NCBI RefSeq assembly: GCF_018069865.1
Contig: NZ_JAGQDG010000008.1
Location: forward strand, 186,001-250,000
Reading direction: 5' to 3'
DNA from: Ideonella paludis
GTDB taxonomy: Bacteria; Pseudomonadota; Gammaproteobacteria; Burkholderiales; Burkholderiaceae_C
Length of the DNA stretch: 64,000 nucleotides
Shown: positions 25,359 to 37,931 of the stretch, in pieces
How the letters are laid out: every line of letters starts with the position of its first letter
Position numbering within the stretch: position 1 is the first letter of the stretch
Notes under the pieces: model-generated
Database searches by the model: none
The model's input: the letters and a program-made list of their open reading frames with translations, nothing else
Told to the model about the DNA's origin: nothing
Program-made: the position numbers and the translations under genes

Positions 25359-26339
25359 ATGCGACATATCCTGACTTTGAAGTGGGCTCCCCGAATGCTT
25401 CAATCCCTGGCAGGGCTTTGGATGTTGGTCGCCATGCTGTCTGTGGCTCAAGCCCAAGGCGTACCGCCGCGGACGCAAGCAGAGATGCAGCCCTATTGGG
25501 TGGCCAGTTGCAATTGCTACCGCAATGTGCCCTGGGGCGAGGCCAAATGGTTTGAGGCGCCCCTGGCGCGGGAAGTCTCGCAGGTGTTTGACCTGTGGCT
25601 GCCTGTCAACCGGCCCGCTGCGCCCATGCCCATCGTGATCTGGGCGCATGCCTCCGGCAAAGACCATGTCATTGTGGCCAGGGACTCCGTCCACAAAGGC
25701 ATTGTGGTGCCGGCCTTGGCCGCAGGCATGGCCGTGATGTCGGTGGAGTTTCGCCATCCGGTCAACAACAGCTATTTGGGCACCATCTATCACACCGACT
25801 TGGCGGATGCCACTCAGTACATCCGCAGCATGGCCCCCGAGTTGGGCCTGGATACCCACAATGTTTTCCTGGCTGGAAGATCTCGTGGCACTCTGGGCAT
25901 TTGGACAGGCCTGCAGGATGATCGCGCCGACCCGAATGGCGACTTGGTGCGGCGCCAATCAACGCGCGTGAATGCCATTTTTGCGATTGAAGGGCAGACG
26001 ACTTACAAGTCCACCGAGAACGCCCTTTATCTCTACGAAAACGAGCGTGCGGCCTATCTGAAGCGCAACCCCGAGAACCCGCTCTACGGCAGCGCAGTTG
26101 GCAGCGCCACTGCCGATGACCCGGCGGTCATGATGCGCTACCCCAGCGCCTTCTTCCGCAGATTGGTGACCCGGTCGGAGCTGAAGGCGCACCATGCGGA
26201 CTACGGCCTGACCCTGTGCCAGCGTTATGCTGAGTTGGGTATCGGTGATCGCTGCACAGCCACCGACCTGGTTCCGGCCACCGCCTTGTTCACCGGGGTC
26301 ATCCCCTTCTTCCAGAGTTGGCTGACGCCCGCGCGCTGA
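25359..26339 (+). CDS. Secreted alpha/beta hydrolase-like protein
   Basis: A 326-residue protein with a signal peptide: a basic start (MRHILTLKWAPR), a hydrophobic core (LAGLWMLVAMLSV) and a cleavage site near AQA-QG at about residue 33. The mature part shows MPIVIWAHASGKDH (strand and oxyanion loop), AAGMAVMSVEFRHP, and a nucleophile elbow in VFLAGRSRGTLGIW (G-R-S-R-G). Cys residues in SCNCYRN, LCQRY and RCTAT may form disulfides. It directly follows the cytoplasmic hydrolase and the two may act on one compound on either side of the membrane; that link is inference. Confidence 0.65.
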   Translation: MRHILTLKWAPRMLQSLAGLWMLVAMLSVAQAQGVPPRTQAEMQPYWVASCNCYRNVPWGEAKWFEAPLAREVSQVFDLWLPVNRPAAPMPIVIWAHASGKDHVIVARDSVHKGIVVPALAAGMAVMSVEFRHPVNNSYLGTIYHTDLADATQYIRSMAPELGLDTHNVFLAGRSRGTLGIWTGLQDDRADPNGDLVRRQSTRVNAIFAIEGQTTYKSTENALYLYENERAAYLKRNPENPLYGSAVGSATADDPAVMMRYPSAFFRRLVTRSELKAHHADYGLTLCQRYAELGIGDRCTATDLVPATALFTGVIPFFQSWLTPAR

Positions 26340-26395
26340 CACACCGCCGGATGCCTCGGTCGGGGTTCGTCCTGATGGGCGATAATTCGCCCACT

Positions 26396-28022
<1,627 letters not shown>

Positions 28023-28033
28023 AGGGTTCCATC

Positions 28034-28672
28034 ATGCTGACCCTCGCGCTCTCCAAAGGCCGCATCTTTGAAGAAACCTTGCCCTTGCTGGCTGCTGCCG
28101 GCATCACGGTGCTGGAAGACCCCGAGAAAAGCCGCAAGCTGATCTTGCCCACCAACCGCGACGATGTGCGCGTGGTGTTGGTCCGCGCCACCGATGTGCC
28201 CACCTATGTGCAATACGGCGGCGCCGACCTGGGCGTGGCCGGCAAAGACGTGCTCTTGGAGCACGGTGGCGAGGGCCTCTACCAGCCGTTGGACCTGAAC
28301 ATTGCCAAGTGCCGCATGAGCGTGGCGGTGCGCAAAGATTTTGATTACGCCGCTGCGGTGAAGCAAGGCTCGCGCATTCGCGTGGCCACCAAATACACCG
28401 AGGTCGCCCGCCAGCACTTTGCCGACAAGGGCGTACACGTGGACTTGATCAAGCTCTACGGCTCGATGGAGCTGGCACCGCTGACGGGATTGGCCGACGC
28501 GATTGTGGACCTGGTCTCGACCGGCTCCACCCTCAAGGCCAACCACCTGGTCGAGGTCGAACACTTCATGGACATTTCGTCCCGCTTGGTGGTCAACCAA
28601 GCCGCGCTCAAGCTCAAGCGCGACCAGCTCAAACCCCTGATCGACGCCTTCGCCAGCGCCATTCCTGCTTGA
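28034..28672 (+). CDS. hisG: ATP phosphoribosyltransferase, short form
   Basis: A 212-residue HisG of the short (HisGS) type: [18 protein letters not shown] at the N-terminus and the PRPP-binding [21 protein letters not shown]. It catalyses the first step of histidine synthesis. The C-terminal regulatory domain of the long form is absent, so activity should require the HisZ subunit, which is not in this window. It begins 11 bases after murA. Confidence 0.96.
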   Translation: MLTLALSKGRIFEETLPLLAAAGITVLEDPEKSRKLILPTNRDDVRVVLVRATDVPTYVQYGGADLGVAGKDVLLEHGGEGLYQPLDLNIAKCRMSVAVRKDFDYAAAVKQGSRIRVATKYTEVARQHFADKGVHVDLIKLYGSMELAPLTGLADAIVDLVSTGSTLKANHLVEVEHFMDISSRLVVNQAALKLKRDQLKPLIDAFASAIPA

Positions 28673-28691
28673 TCTTCCGCACTGCTGCCCC

Positions 28692-30008
28692 ATGTCTGCC
28701 CTGAACCTGCGCACGCTTGACACCACCTCTGCCGACTTCGAAGCCGAGTTTGCGCGGCTGCGGCATTGGTCGGCTGAAGAGGACGCCGCCATTGAGCAGC
28801 GCGTGGCCGACATCCTGGCCGATGTGCGAGAGCGTGGCGACGCCGCCGTGCTGGACTACACCGCTCGCTTTGACGGTGTGCAGGCTGCCGGCATGGGTGC
28901 GCTGGAGCTGACCCGCGAAGAGCTGAAGGCAGCATTTGAGGCCATCACCCCGGCCCAGCGCCACGCGCTGCAAGCCGCTGCCCAGCGGGTGCGCAGCTAC
29001 CACGAGCGCCAACTGCAGGCCAGCGGCCAGAGCTGGAGCTACCGCGACGAAGACGGCAGCTTGTTGGGCCAGAAGGTCACGCCGTTGGACCGCGTGGGCA
29101 TCTATGTGCCCGGTGGCAAGGCCGCCTACCCCAGCAGCGTGCTGATGAACGCCATTCCCGCCCATGTGGCCGGGGTTGGCGAGATCATCATGGTCGTCCC
29201 CACCCCCAAGGGGGAGAAGAACGCCCTGGTGCTGGCTGCCGCCTATGTGGCGGGCGTGACCCGTGCCTTCACCATCGGCGGCGCACAAGCCGTGGCTGCA
29301 CTGGCCTACGGCACAGCTACCGTGCCGGCAGTAGACAAAATCACCGGCCCCGGCAACGCCTATGTGGCCAGCGCCAAGCGCCGCGTGTTTGGCCAAGTCG
29401 GCATCGACATGATTGCCGGGCCCAGCGAGATTTTGGTGATTGCCGATGGCAGCACGCCGCCAGACTGGGTGGCCATGGACCTCTTCAGCCAGGCCGAACA
29501 TGACGAGTTGGCACAAAGCATCTTGCTGTGCCCTGATGCCGCCTACGTGGCCCAGGTGCGCGAAGCCATCGACCGCCTGCTGCCCAGCATGCCGCGCGAG
29601 GCCGTGATCCGCGCCAGCCTGGAAGGCCGCGGTGCGCTCATTGTCACCCGCTCCATGGACGAGGCCTGCGCCATCAGCAACCGCATTGCACCGGAGCACC
29701 TGGAAGTCTCCAGCGCCGATCCGCACCGCTGGGAGCCCCTGCTCAAACACGCGGGCGCCATCTTCTTGGGCGCGTTCACCAGCGAGTCCCTGGGCGACTA
29801 CTGCGCCGGCCCCAACCACGTGCTGCCCACTTCCGGCACCGCCCGCTTTTCCTCGCCTTTGGGCACCTACGATTTCCAGAAGCGCAGCAGCCTGATTGAA
29901 GTGAGCGAAGCCGGAGCCCAGACCTTGGGCGTGATTGCTGCCGAGCTGGCCTATGGCGAAGGCCTGCAAGGGCATGCTAGGGCGGCGGAGATGCGGCTCA
30001 AGGGCTAA
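28692..30008 (+). CDS. hisD: Histidinol dehydrogenase
   Basis: A 438-residue enzyme oxidising histidinol to histidine. Signatures seen are [43 protein letters not shown], the zinc and catalytic region [26 protein letters not shown] and [18 protein letters not shown]. It starts 19 bases after hisG. The gene that follows is not hisC as expected but an EEP-family gene. Confidence 0.97.
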   Translation: MSALNLRTLDTTSADFEAEFARLRHWSAEEDAAIEQRVADILADVRERGDAAVLDYTARFDGVQAAGMGALELTREELKAAFEAITPAQRHALQAAAQRVRSYHERQLQASGQSWSYRDEDGSLLGQKVTPLDRVGIYVPGGKAAYPSSVLMNAIPAHVAGVGEIIMVVPTPKGEKNALVLAAAYVAGVTRAFTIGGAQAVAALAYGTATVPAVDKITGPGNAYVASAKRRVFGQVGIDMIAGPSEILVIADGSTPPDWVAMDLFSQAEHDELAQSILLCPDAAYVAQVREAIDRLLPSMPREAVIRASLEGRGALIVTRSMDEACAISNRIAPEHLEVSSADPHRWEPLLKHAGAIFLGAFTSESLGDYCAGPNHVLPTSGTARFSSPLGTYDFQKRSSLIEVSEAGAQTLGVIAAELAYGEGLQGHARAAEMRLKG

Positions 30009-30090
30009 GCCATTGGTGTTGCGACACTGGGCCGCTAGGATGCGACGAAGCAGGCGCCTCTTGCGCCTTGTCTGCATCAGCCTTGCCGCC

Positions 30091-31131
30091 ATGAATTCAA
30101 ACCCTGTGCCGCCGCCGACCAGCACCCTGACCCTGGCCACTTGCAATCTGCTCAACCTGGCTTTGCCGGGGCGGGTGTTCTACGCCAACCAAGACCCGTT
30201 CTCTGCCGCCGAGTACCAGCGCAAAACGCAGTGGATTGGCGAGCGGCTGCGGGCTTTGAATGCGGATGTGATCGGCTTTCAGGAGGTGTGGGACGAGGCG
30301 GCGCTGCGCACGGCCGTGGCGGCCAGTGGCTTGCGCTACCCCACGGTGCTGGCGCTGGGCGCCGAGAACGCCGGCCCGCCCCCCGGGCAGGGCGGCGCTC
30401 AAGGCACGCCGCGCTTAGGGCTGGCCACGCGGCTGAAGCTGGAGAGCGCACAGGCTGAGGCGGCTTTTCCCGAAGGACTGGCGGTCGAGGTGCCGGGACT
30501 GGGGCTGCACCAGCGCTTTGAGCGCCCACCGCTGCATGTGGTGCTGAGCACCAAGGCGGGCTTGCGGGTGCAGGTGATGGTGGTGCACCTCAAGTCCAAG
30601 CGGCCCAAGTTCTTGCAAGACGAGCAAGGCCGCCCCACCGAGGACCGGGACGATCCCAAGGTGGCGGCACTGGCCACGCTGCGCTCGCTGATCTTGCGCG
30701 GCGCCGAGTGCGCTGCGCTGCGGCATCGGGTGGTGGATGTGCTGCACCGCAGCCGCGAGCCCTTGATCGTGATGGGGGACTTCAACGACGCTCCGCACAG
30801 CGTCACCACGCAGTTGGTGGCGGCCACTTCGGAAGTGGCCTATGACCGCCAGGCCCGCGATGTGGCCTTGTTCAATGCCTATGAGATCCAAGGCGAGGCC
30901 GCTTTGAAGAAGGATGTGGCCTTCAGCCACATCCACCAAGGCAGCCCCGAAGTGCTGGACCAGATCCTGGTGAGCGAAGAGTTCCACCCCGAGAGCCGCT
31001 TTGGCCTGGGCGATGTGCGGCGGGTGGACTATTTCAACGACCACCTCTTTGAGGGGCGCGACCGCACCCGCTCGGACCACGGTTTCGTGCGGGCGGTGCT
31101 GCGCATTCGGGGTGAGCGCCGGGAGGGATGA
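30091..31131 (+). CDS. Endonuclease/exonuclease/phosphatase family protein
   Basis: A 346-residue protein of the EEP fold. LTLATCNLLNLA supplies the first metal-binding Asn, DVIGFQEVWDEAAL the catalytic Glu, VVHLKSKRP a catalytic His, VMGDFNDAP the Asp/Asn pair, and DRTRSDHGFVRAVL the terminal Ser-Asp-His motif. The fold includes nucleases, phosphodiesterases and lipid phosphatases, so the substrate is open. No signal peptide is evident from the ATG at 30091. It is inserted between hisD and hisC on the same strand. Confidence 0.88.
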   Translation: MNSNPVPPPTSTLTLATCNLLNLALPGRVFYANQDPFSAAEYQRKTQWIGERLRALNADVIGFQEVWDEAALRTAVAASGLRYPTVLALGAENAGPPPGQGGAQGTPRLGLATRLKLESAQAEAAFPEGLAVEVPGLGLHQRFERPPLHVVLSTKAGLRVQVMVVHLKSKRPKFLQDEQGRPTEDRDDPKVAALATLRSLILRGAECAALRHRVVDVLHRSREPLIVMGDFNDAPHSVTTQLVAATSEVAYDRQARDVALFNAYEIQGEAALKKDVAFSHIHQGSPEVLDQILVSEEFHPESRFGLGDVRRVDYFNDHLFEGRDRTRSDHGFVRAVLRIRGERREG

Positions 31132-31134
31132 ATC

Positions 31135-31165
31135 ACACGAAGTTCGTGCTACACGAACTTCGTGT
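31135..31165. promoter_or_regulatory. Palindromic operator before the antitoxin gene
   Basis: A perfect inverted repeat of 14-base arms (ACACGAAGTTCGTG and CACGAACTTCGTGT) separated by CTA. Each arm is itself nearly self-complementary (CACGAA-G-TTCGTG), so the site offers two adjacent binding units for ribbon-helix-helix dimers. It ends 23 bases before the antitoxin ATG. It is the expected position for autoregulation by the antitoxin. Confidence 0.75.
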
Positions 31166-31188
31166 TATGCTGAACCCTGAGTCAAGCG

Positions 31189-31413
31189 ATGAAAAACGTC
31201 ACCGTCACCATGGAAGACAGCGTGGCCGATTGGGCCCGTATGGAAGCCGCGCGCCTGAACACCAGTGTGTCGCGCCTGATCGGTGAAATGCTGGCCGAGA
31301 AAATGCGGCATGACGATGCCTATGAGCGCGCCATGAACGATTGGTTTCAGCGCCAGCCCAGCTATCGCTCCAACGGTGCGCCCTACCCAAAGCGTGATCG
31401 GGACGCGGCATGA
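31189..31413 (+). CDS. Ribbon-helix-helix antitoxin-like protein
   Basis: A 74-residue protein. The N-terminal VTVTMEDSVADWARMEAARLNTSVSRLIGEMLAEKM fits a CopG/Arc-type ribbon-helix-helix fold, with the first strand reading DNA bases. The C-terminal half (WFQRQPSYRSNGAPYPKRDR) is the probable toxin-binding extension. It overlaps the PIN gene by four bases (ATGA) and has a perfect inverted repeat just upstream. Together these are the hallmarks of a VapBC-like module. Confidence 0.85.
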   Translation: MKNVTVTMEDSVADWARMEAARLNTSVSRLIGEMLAEKMRHDDAYERAMNDWFQRQPSYRSNGAPYPKRDRDAA

Positions 31414-31892
31414 GCACCCTCACGGTGTTCGTCGATACCGCCGTCTTCTTGTGCGCCGAAGACAGTGCAGATACCGCCAAGCAGCAGCAAGCGCGCGAAT
31501 GGCTGGGGCAGTTGTGGCGCCGCCGTTGTGGCCGCACCTGCACGCAAGTGCTCAATGAGTTTTACGGGCAGGCCACGCGGCAGCTTCAGCCGCCCATGCC
31601 GGCCGGTGACGCGCGCGCCGAGGTGCGCCGCTACCAGCACTGGAAGCCGCTCCACACCGACCAGCAGATGGTGGAGACCGCCTGGGCGGTGGAGAGCCGC
31701 TTCGGCCTGACGTGGTGGAACGCACTGGTGGTGGCCGCTGCCCAGCACCAGGGCTGCCGCTGGCTGTTGAGCGACAGCCTGCCGCATGGCCAGCAGATCG
31801 ACAGCGTGCAAATCATCAACCCGTTTCTGATGGGGCCTGCTCTGCTGGAGAGCCCGTCCTTGTCCCCTGACAGCGCCGCCACGGCCGTGTGA
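31410..31892 (+). CDS. PIN-domain VapC-like toxin with substituted acidic residues
   Basis: A 160-residue PIN-domain protein. Asp9 (VFVDTAVFL) and Glu50 (QVLNEFY) match the first two conserved acidic positions. The third region reads GLTWWNALVVAAA, where the subfamily usually has WDAL, so Asn104 replaces a catalytic Asp. The following LLSDSLPHGQ replaces the usual SEDLQHGQ, placing Ser123 where Asp is common. The ending QIINPF is typical of this PIN group. Loss of two acidic residues suggests reduced or absent RNase activity. hisC starts only 14 bases downstream. Confidence 0.8.
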   Translation: MSTLTVFVDTAVFLCAEDSADTAKQQQAREWLGQLWRRRCGRTCTQVLNEFYGQATRQLQPPMPAGDARAEVRRYQHWKPLHTDQQMVETAWAVESRFGLTWWNALVVAAAQHQGCRWLLSDSLPHGQQIDSVQIINPFLMGPALLESPSLSPDSAATAV

Positions 31893-31906
31893 ACTGAGCC
31901 TTTGAC

Positions 31907-32995
31907 ATGACTGCCTCCCTCGCCCAACGCCTTGCCAAAGTCCTGCGTGCCGACGTGATGGGCTTGCATGGCTATGCCGTGCAGCCCAGTGCCGGCATGG
32001 TCAAGGTGGACACCATGGAGAACCCGTTTTCCTTGCCCCCGGCACTGCAGCAGGCCCTGGGTGAGCGCTTGGGACGAGTGGCCCTGAACCGCTACCCGGC
32101 CGAGCGCGGCGATGTGCTCAAGGCCGAGCTGGCCCGTCATGCGCAAATGCCTGAGGGCTGCGACATCATGCTGGGCAATGGCTCGGATGAGTTGATCAGC
32201 CTGCTGACCCTGGCCTGTGACGTGCCTGGCAATGTGGTGCTGGCGCCGCTGCCGGGCTTTGTGATGTATGAACTCTCCGCCCGCCTGCAGGGCCTGAAGT
32301 TTGTGGGCGTGCCCACCACGCCCCGCTTTGAGCTGGACGGCCCCGCCATGTTGGCGGCGGTGCGCGAGCACCAACCGGCTTTGGTGTGGCTCGCCTACCC
32401 GAACAACCCCACCGCCAACCTGTGGGACGACGACATCATCGACGCCATCATCGAGGCCGCCCCCGGCCTAGTGGTGATGGACGAGGCCTATCAGCCCTTT
32501 GCCTCGCGCGACTCGCTGGCTCGGCTGCAGCGCCATGAGCATGTGCTCTTGATGCGCACCATGAGCAAGTTTGGCTTGGCCGGCGTGCGCATTGGCTATC
32601 TGATCGGCCGCCAGGCGGTGATTGCCGAGGTGGACAAACTTCGCCCGCCCTTCAACATCAGCGTGCTGAACGCCGAAGCCGCTCTGTTTGCGCTGGAGCA
32701 TGTCGAGGAATACGAAGCCCAGGCAGCGGTGATTCGCAGCGAGCGCGCCCGCCTGATGGCCGAGCTGCAAGCGCTGGACGGGGTGGAGCCCTTCCCCAGC
32801 GAAGCCAATATGATCTTGGCGCGGGTGCCCGATGCCGCCAAAGTGTTTGCCGGCATGAAGGCGCGTGGCGTGCTGATCAAAAACGTCTCGGGCCTGCACC
32901 CGCTGCTGGCCCGCTGCCTGCGCATCACCGTGGGCACCCCGGAAGAAAATACCCAGATGCTGGCCGCGCTGCGGGCAGCCTTGCAAGACCTCTGA
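31907..32995 (+). CDS. hisC: Histidinol-phosphate aminotransferase
   Basis: A 362-residue PLP-dependent aminotransferase. [14 protein letters not shown] is the N-terminal substrate region, [12 protein letters not shown] binds the PLP phosphate, [14 protein letters not shown] carries the conserved Asn, [11 protein letters not shown] the Asp, and the PLP lysine is in [18 protein letters not shown]. It converts imidazole acetol phosphate to histidinol phosphate. It follows the PIN gene by 14 bases. Confidence 0.96.
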   Translation: MTASLAQRLAKVLRADVMGLHGYAVQPSAGMVKVDTMENPFSLPPALQQALGERLGRVALNRYPAERGDVLKAELARHAQMPEGCDIMLGNGSDELISLLTLACDVPGNVVLAPLPGFVMYELSARLQGLKFVGVPTTPRFELDGPAMLAAVREHQPALVWLAYPNNPTANLWDDDIIDAIIEAAPGLVVMDEAYQPFASRDSLARLQRHEHVLLMRTMSKFGLAGVRIGYLIGRQAVIAEVDKLRPPFNISVLNAEAALFALEHVEEYEAQAAVIRSERARLMAELQALDGVEPFPSEANMILARVPDAAKVFAGMKARGVLIKNVSGLHPLLARCLRITVGTPEENTQMLAALRAALQDL

Positions 32996-33008
32996 AAGCC
33001 CTGGCCCC

Positions 33009-33614
33009 ATGAGCTCTATCTCCACCGCTCGCATTGCTGAAGTGCAGCGCAACACCAACGAAACCAAGATCCGCGTCCGCGTGAATCTGGACGGCACGGG
33101 CCAGGCCAAGTTGGCCACCGGCATTGGCTTTTTTGACCACATGCTTGACCAGATCGCCCGCCACGGCCTGATCGACCTGGAGATCGAGGCCCAAGGCGAC
33201 CTGCACATCGACGGCCACCACACCGTCGAGGACGTGGGCATCACCCTGGGCCAGGCGGTGGCCCAGGCTGTGGGTGACAAGAAAGGCCTGACCCGCTACG
33301 GCCACAGCTATGTGCCGCTCGATGAAGCCTTGTCGCGCGTGGTGGTCGACTTTTCCGGCCGCCCTGGCTTGGCCATGGACGTGAAGTTCACCGCAGGCAG
33401 CATCGGTGCGTTCGACACCCAACTGGCTTTTGAATTCTTTCAAGGCTTTGTGAACCATGCCCTGGTCAGCCTGCATGTGGACAACCTCAAGGGCCACAAC
33501 GCCCACCACCAGTGCGAGACCATCTTCAAGGCCTTTGGCCGGGCCTTGCGCATGGCGCTGACCCTGGACCCGCGCTCGGCCGGCGTCATCCCCTCCACTA
33601 AAGGTTCACTCTGA
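33009..33614 (+). CDS. hisB: Imidazoleglycerol-phosphate dehydratase
   Basis: A 201-residue monofunctional HisB without the phosphatase domain found in E. coli. Metal-binding histidines lie in [28 protein letters not shown], and in the second half [34 protein letters not shown]. It begins 13 bases after hisC and its TGA overlaps the hisH ATG by one base. The histidinol phosphatase must be encoded elsewhere. Confidence 0.96.
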   Translation: MSSISTARIAEVQRNTNETKIRVRVNLDGTGQAKLATGIGFFDHMLDQIARHGLIDLEIEAQGDLHIDGHHTVEDVGITLGQAVAQAVGDKKGLTRYGHSYVPLDEALSRVVVDFSGRPGLAMDVKFTAGSIGAFDTQLAFEFFQGFVNHALVSLHVDNLKGHNAHHQCETIFKAFGRALRMALTLDPRSAGVIPSTKGSL

Positions 33615-34276
33615 TGGCTCAGCGGACAGTGGCCGTGGTGGACTACGGCATGGGCAATCTGCGCTCGGTCTCGCAGGCGGTGATGCATGTCGCTGCCGGT
33701 GAGGGCGTGGAGGTCATCGTCACCCAGCGCCCTGAGGATGTGCGCGCCGCCGAGCGCGTGGTGCTGCCCGGCCAAGGCGCGATGCGGGATTGCATGCGCG
33801 AATTGGCCGATTCGGGTCTGAAAGCAGCTGTGCTCGAAGCCGCGGCCAGCAAGCCCTTGATGGGCGTGTGTGTGGGCATGCAAATGCTGCTCGACCACTC
33901 TGAAGAGCAAGACACGCCGGGCTTGGGGTTGATCCCTGGGCGGGTCAAGCGCTTTGCGCTGGAGGGGCAAACCCAGCCCGACGGCAGCCGCTACAAAGTG
34001 CCGCAAATGGGCTGGAACCAAGTCTGGCAAAGCGCTGGCGCCCGCGGTGTGCATCCGATGTGGGCCGGCGTGCCCGACGGGGCTTGGTTCTATTTCGTGC
34101 ACAGTTATTTTGCTGATCCGTCGGACGTAAACCACACCGCAGGCCAAACTGAATATGGCCAGCGCTTTACCTGCGCCGTGGCCCGGGATAATATTTTCGC
34201 CACCCAATTTCACCCGGAAAAGAGTGCCGAGCAGGGCTTGGCGCTCTACCGCAACTTTTTGCACTGGACACCGTGA
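33614..34276 (+). CDS. hisH: Imidazole glycerol phosphate synthase, glutaminase subunit
   Basis: A 220-residue class I glutamine amidotransferase. [14 protein letters not shown] opens the fold, the nucleophile Cys is in [15 protein letters not shown], and the catalytic His and Glu are in [14 protein letters not shown]. It delivers ammonia to HisF. Translation is probably coupled to hisB through TGATG. Confidence 0.96.
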   Translation: MAQRTVAVVDYGMGNLRSVSQAVMHVAAGEGVEVIVTQRPEDVRAAERVVLPGQGAMRDCMRELADSGLKAAVLEAAASKPLMGVCVGMQMLLDHSEEQDTPGLGLIPGRVKRFALEGQTQPDGSRYKVPQMGWNQVWQSAGARGVHPMWAGVPDGAWFYFVHSYFADPSDVNHTAGQTEYGQRFTCAVARDNIFATQFHPEKSAEQGLALYRNFLHWTP

Positions 34277-34352
34277 GCCCACAGACTCGCCGACTGCATC
34301 ACAATGCGGTCCTGTCCCGTCTCCTCATTTCCCCACTCGCTCTGCCTGAGCC

Positions 34353-35096
34353 ATGCTGCTGATCCCTGCGATCGACCTGAAAGATGGTCAATGTGTCCGC
34401 CTTGAACAAGGTGACATGAATGCCTCCACCACCTTTGGTGAAGACCCGGCCGCCATGGCCCGCCGTTGGCTGGAGGCAGGCGCACGCCGCTTGCACTTGG
34501 TCGACCTGAACGGGGCCTTTGCAGGCAAGCCGGTGAATGAGGGCGCGATCAAGGCCATCTTGCGTGAGGTGGGCGACGAGATCCCCGTGCAGTTGGGCGG
34601 CGGTATTCGCGACTTGGACACCATCGAGCGCTATCTCGATGACGGCCTGTCCTACGTCATCATCGGCACCGCCGCGGTGAAGAACCCCGGCTTTTTGCGT
34701 GACGCCTGCACGGCCTTCGGCGGCCACATCATCGTGGGCCTCGATGCCAAAGACGGCAAAGTGGCGACGGATGGCTGGAGCAAGCTGACCGGCCACGAGG
34801 TGGTCGACTTGGCCAAGAAGTTCGAAGACTATGGTGTCGAAGGCATCATCTACACCGACATCGGCCGCGACGGCATGCTCACTGGCATCAACATCGAGGC
34901 CACGGTCAAGCTGGCCCAGGCCTTGAGCATTCCGGTCATCGCCTCGGGCGGCCTCTCCAATATGGCCGACATCGAAGCCCTGTGCGCCGTCGAAGGCGAG
35001 GGCGTTGAAGGTGTGATCTGCGGGCGCTCCATCTACACCGGCGCTCTGGATTTCGCGGCTGCCCAGGCGCGTGCCGACGAGCTGATGGGTGACTGA
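34353..35096 (+). CDS. hisA: ProFAR isomerase
   Basis: A 247-residue TIM-barrel enzyme. The catalytic Asp pair is in [14 protein letters not shown] and [14 protein letters not shown]; phosphate loops are [28 protein letters not shown] and [10 protein letters not shown]. It is preceded by a 76-base gap after hisH and followed by hisF after 87 bases. Confidence 0.97.
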   Translation: MLLIPAIDLKDGQCVRLEQGDMNASTTFGEDPAAMARRWLEAGARRLHLVDLNGAFAGKPVNEGAIKAILREVGDEIPVQLGGGIRDLDTIERYLDDGLSYVIIGTAAVKNPGFLRDACTAFGGHIIVGLDAKDGKVATDGWSKLTGHEVVDLAKKFEDYGVEGIIYTDIGRDGMLTGINIEATVKLAQALSIPVIASGGLSNMADIEALCAVEGEGVEGVICGRSIYTGALDFAAAQARADELMGD

Positions 35097-35183
35097 GCCC
35101 ACAGCGCTGCTGCGGGCTTGTCGACCTGTTGATCTTTTGACCTTGAAGTGAACGGCTGCATCGCAGCGGCCGCTGTGCCGCCC

Positions 35184-35963
35184 ATGCTTGCCAAACGCAT
35201 CATTCCCTGCCTGGACGTGACCGGTGGTCGCGTCGTCAAAGGCGTTAACTTTGTCGAGCTGCGCGATGCCGGCGACCCGGTGGAAATTGCCGCGCGCTAC
35301 AACGACCAAGGCGCCGATGAGCTCACCTTTTTGGACATCACCGCCACCAGCGATGGGCGCGATGTGATCCTGCACATCATTGAGGCCGTGGCTTCGCAGG
35401 TCTTCATTCCCCTCACCGTCGGCGGTGGTGTGCGCGTGGTTGACGATGTGCGTCGCTTGCTGAATGCCGGGGCCGACAAGGTCAGCTTCAACTCGGCCGC
35501 GGTCGCCAACCCTCAGGTCATCCGCGACGCCTCTGACAAGTACGGCGCGCAATGCATTGTCGTGGCCATCGACGCCAAGCGCCGCCAGGGCGAGGACCTG
35601 GCCGCACGCGGTGAAGGCTGGGATGTTTACACCCACGGTGGGCGCAAAAACACCGGCTTGGATGCCGTGGCATGGGCGCGGCAGATGGCCGAGTTTGGCG
35701 CTGGCGAAATCTTGCTGACCAGCATGGACCGTGACGGCACCAAGTCGGGCTTTGATCTAGCCCTGACTCGGGCTGTGAGCGATGCCATCCCGGTGCCGGT
35801 GATCGCCTCCGGCGGCGTGGGCAACTTGCAGCACTTGGTGGACGGCGTCCAGCAAGGCGGTGCCGATGCGGTGCTCGCCGCCAGCATCTTCCACTACGGC
35901 GAATACACCGTGGGCCAGGCCAAGGCCTTGATGGCCCAGGCCGGTGTGCCCGTGCGCGTGTGA
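35184..35963 (+). CDS. hisF: Imidazole glycerol phosphate synthase, cyclase subunit
   Basis: A 259-residue TIM-barrel partner of HisH. The first catalytic Asp is in [18 protein letters not shown] and the second in [16 protein letters not shown]; phosphate-binding loops are LTVGGGVR and [10 protein letters not shown] start at ATG 35184 (MLAKRIIPC), the family-typical N-terminus. Its stop overlaps the rsmD GTG start (GTGA). hisI and hisE, which usually follow it in related genomes, are absent here. Confidence 0.96.
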   Translation: MLAKRIIPCLDVTGGRVVKGVNFVELRDAGDPVEIAARYNDQGADELTFLDITATSDGRDVILHIIEAVASQVFIPLTVGGGVRVVDDVRRLLNAGADKVSFNSAAVANPQVIRDASDKYGAQCIVVAIDAKRRQGEDLAARGEGWDVYTHGGRKNTGLDAVAWARQMAEFGAGEILLTSMDRDGTKSGFDLALTRAVSDAIPVPVIASGGVGNLQHLVDGVQQGGADAVLAASIFHYGEYTVGQAKALMAQAGVPVRV

Positions 35964-36597
35964 GTGCAAAGCCTGTGAGCGGCAAAGCCGCCTCGCCCAG
36001 CACTAAGCCTGCGCGAGGGCCCGGTGCGCCCCGGCAAGCACCGCGCCAAGTGCGCATCATCGGTGGCCAGTGGCGCAAGAGCGTGCTGCCGGTGGCTGAC
36101 AAACCGGGCCTGCGCCCCACGCCCGACCGCGTGCGCGAAACCCTCTTCAACTGGCTGGGCCAAGACCTGCAAGGCTGGCGCGTGCTGGACGCCTTTGCGG
36201 GCTCCGGCGCTCTGGGCTTTGAGGCCGCCTCGCGCGGCGCGGCCCAGGTGCTGCTGCTGGAACAAGACGCGGGCTTGGTCTCGTCCTTGCAGGCCTCACG
36301 CACCCGGCTGAAGGCCGAAAGCTTGCGCGTGCAGCGGGCCGATGCCCTGGCTTGGATGGCCTCCGCGCCCGCCCAGGCGCTGGAGTTGGTGCTCTTGGAC
36401 CCGCCCTTTGCCGCGGGTGTGGGGGCGGCTGCGTTGGCGGCCGCAGCTCGTCTGGTGGTGCCCGGTGGCTTTGTGTATCTGGAGACGGGCGAGCCCTTTG
36501 CGGGTGCTGTGCCAGAAGGCCTGCGCCTCTACCGCAGCGGGCGGGCAGGGGCGGTTCATTCGGCGCTGTTCCAGCGTGAGTCAGTACACTGCGCGCC

Positions 36598-36601
<4 letters not shown>
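35960..36601 (+). CDS. rsmD: 16S rRNA (guanine966-N2)-methyltransferase
   Basis: A 213-residue SAM-dependent methyltransferase. [15 protein letters not shown] and [17 protein letters not shown] are RsmD signatures; SAM motif I is [20 protein letters not shown] and the catalytic motif is LVLLDPPF. Residues 1-30 are a Pro/Ala-rich extension. The GTG start overlaps the hisF stop by four bases and the stop overlaps the coaD ATG. Confidence 0.93.
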
Positions 36602-37854
<1,253 letters not shown>

Positions 37855-37931
37855 CGCACCTCCAGCAAGAGAAGCTGCTGCCACACGCGGCCAGCAAGCG
37901 GCCTTGAGCTTACCCGCCGCTCCTGCCCAAC

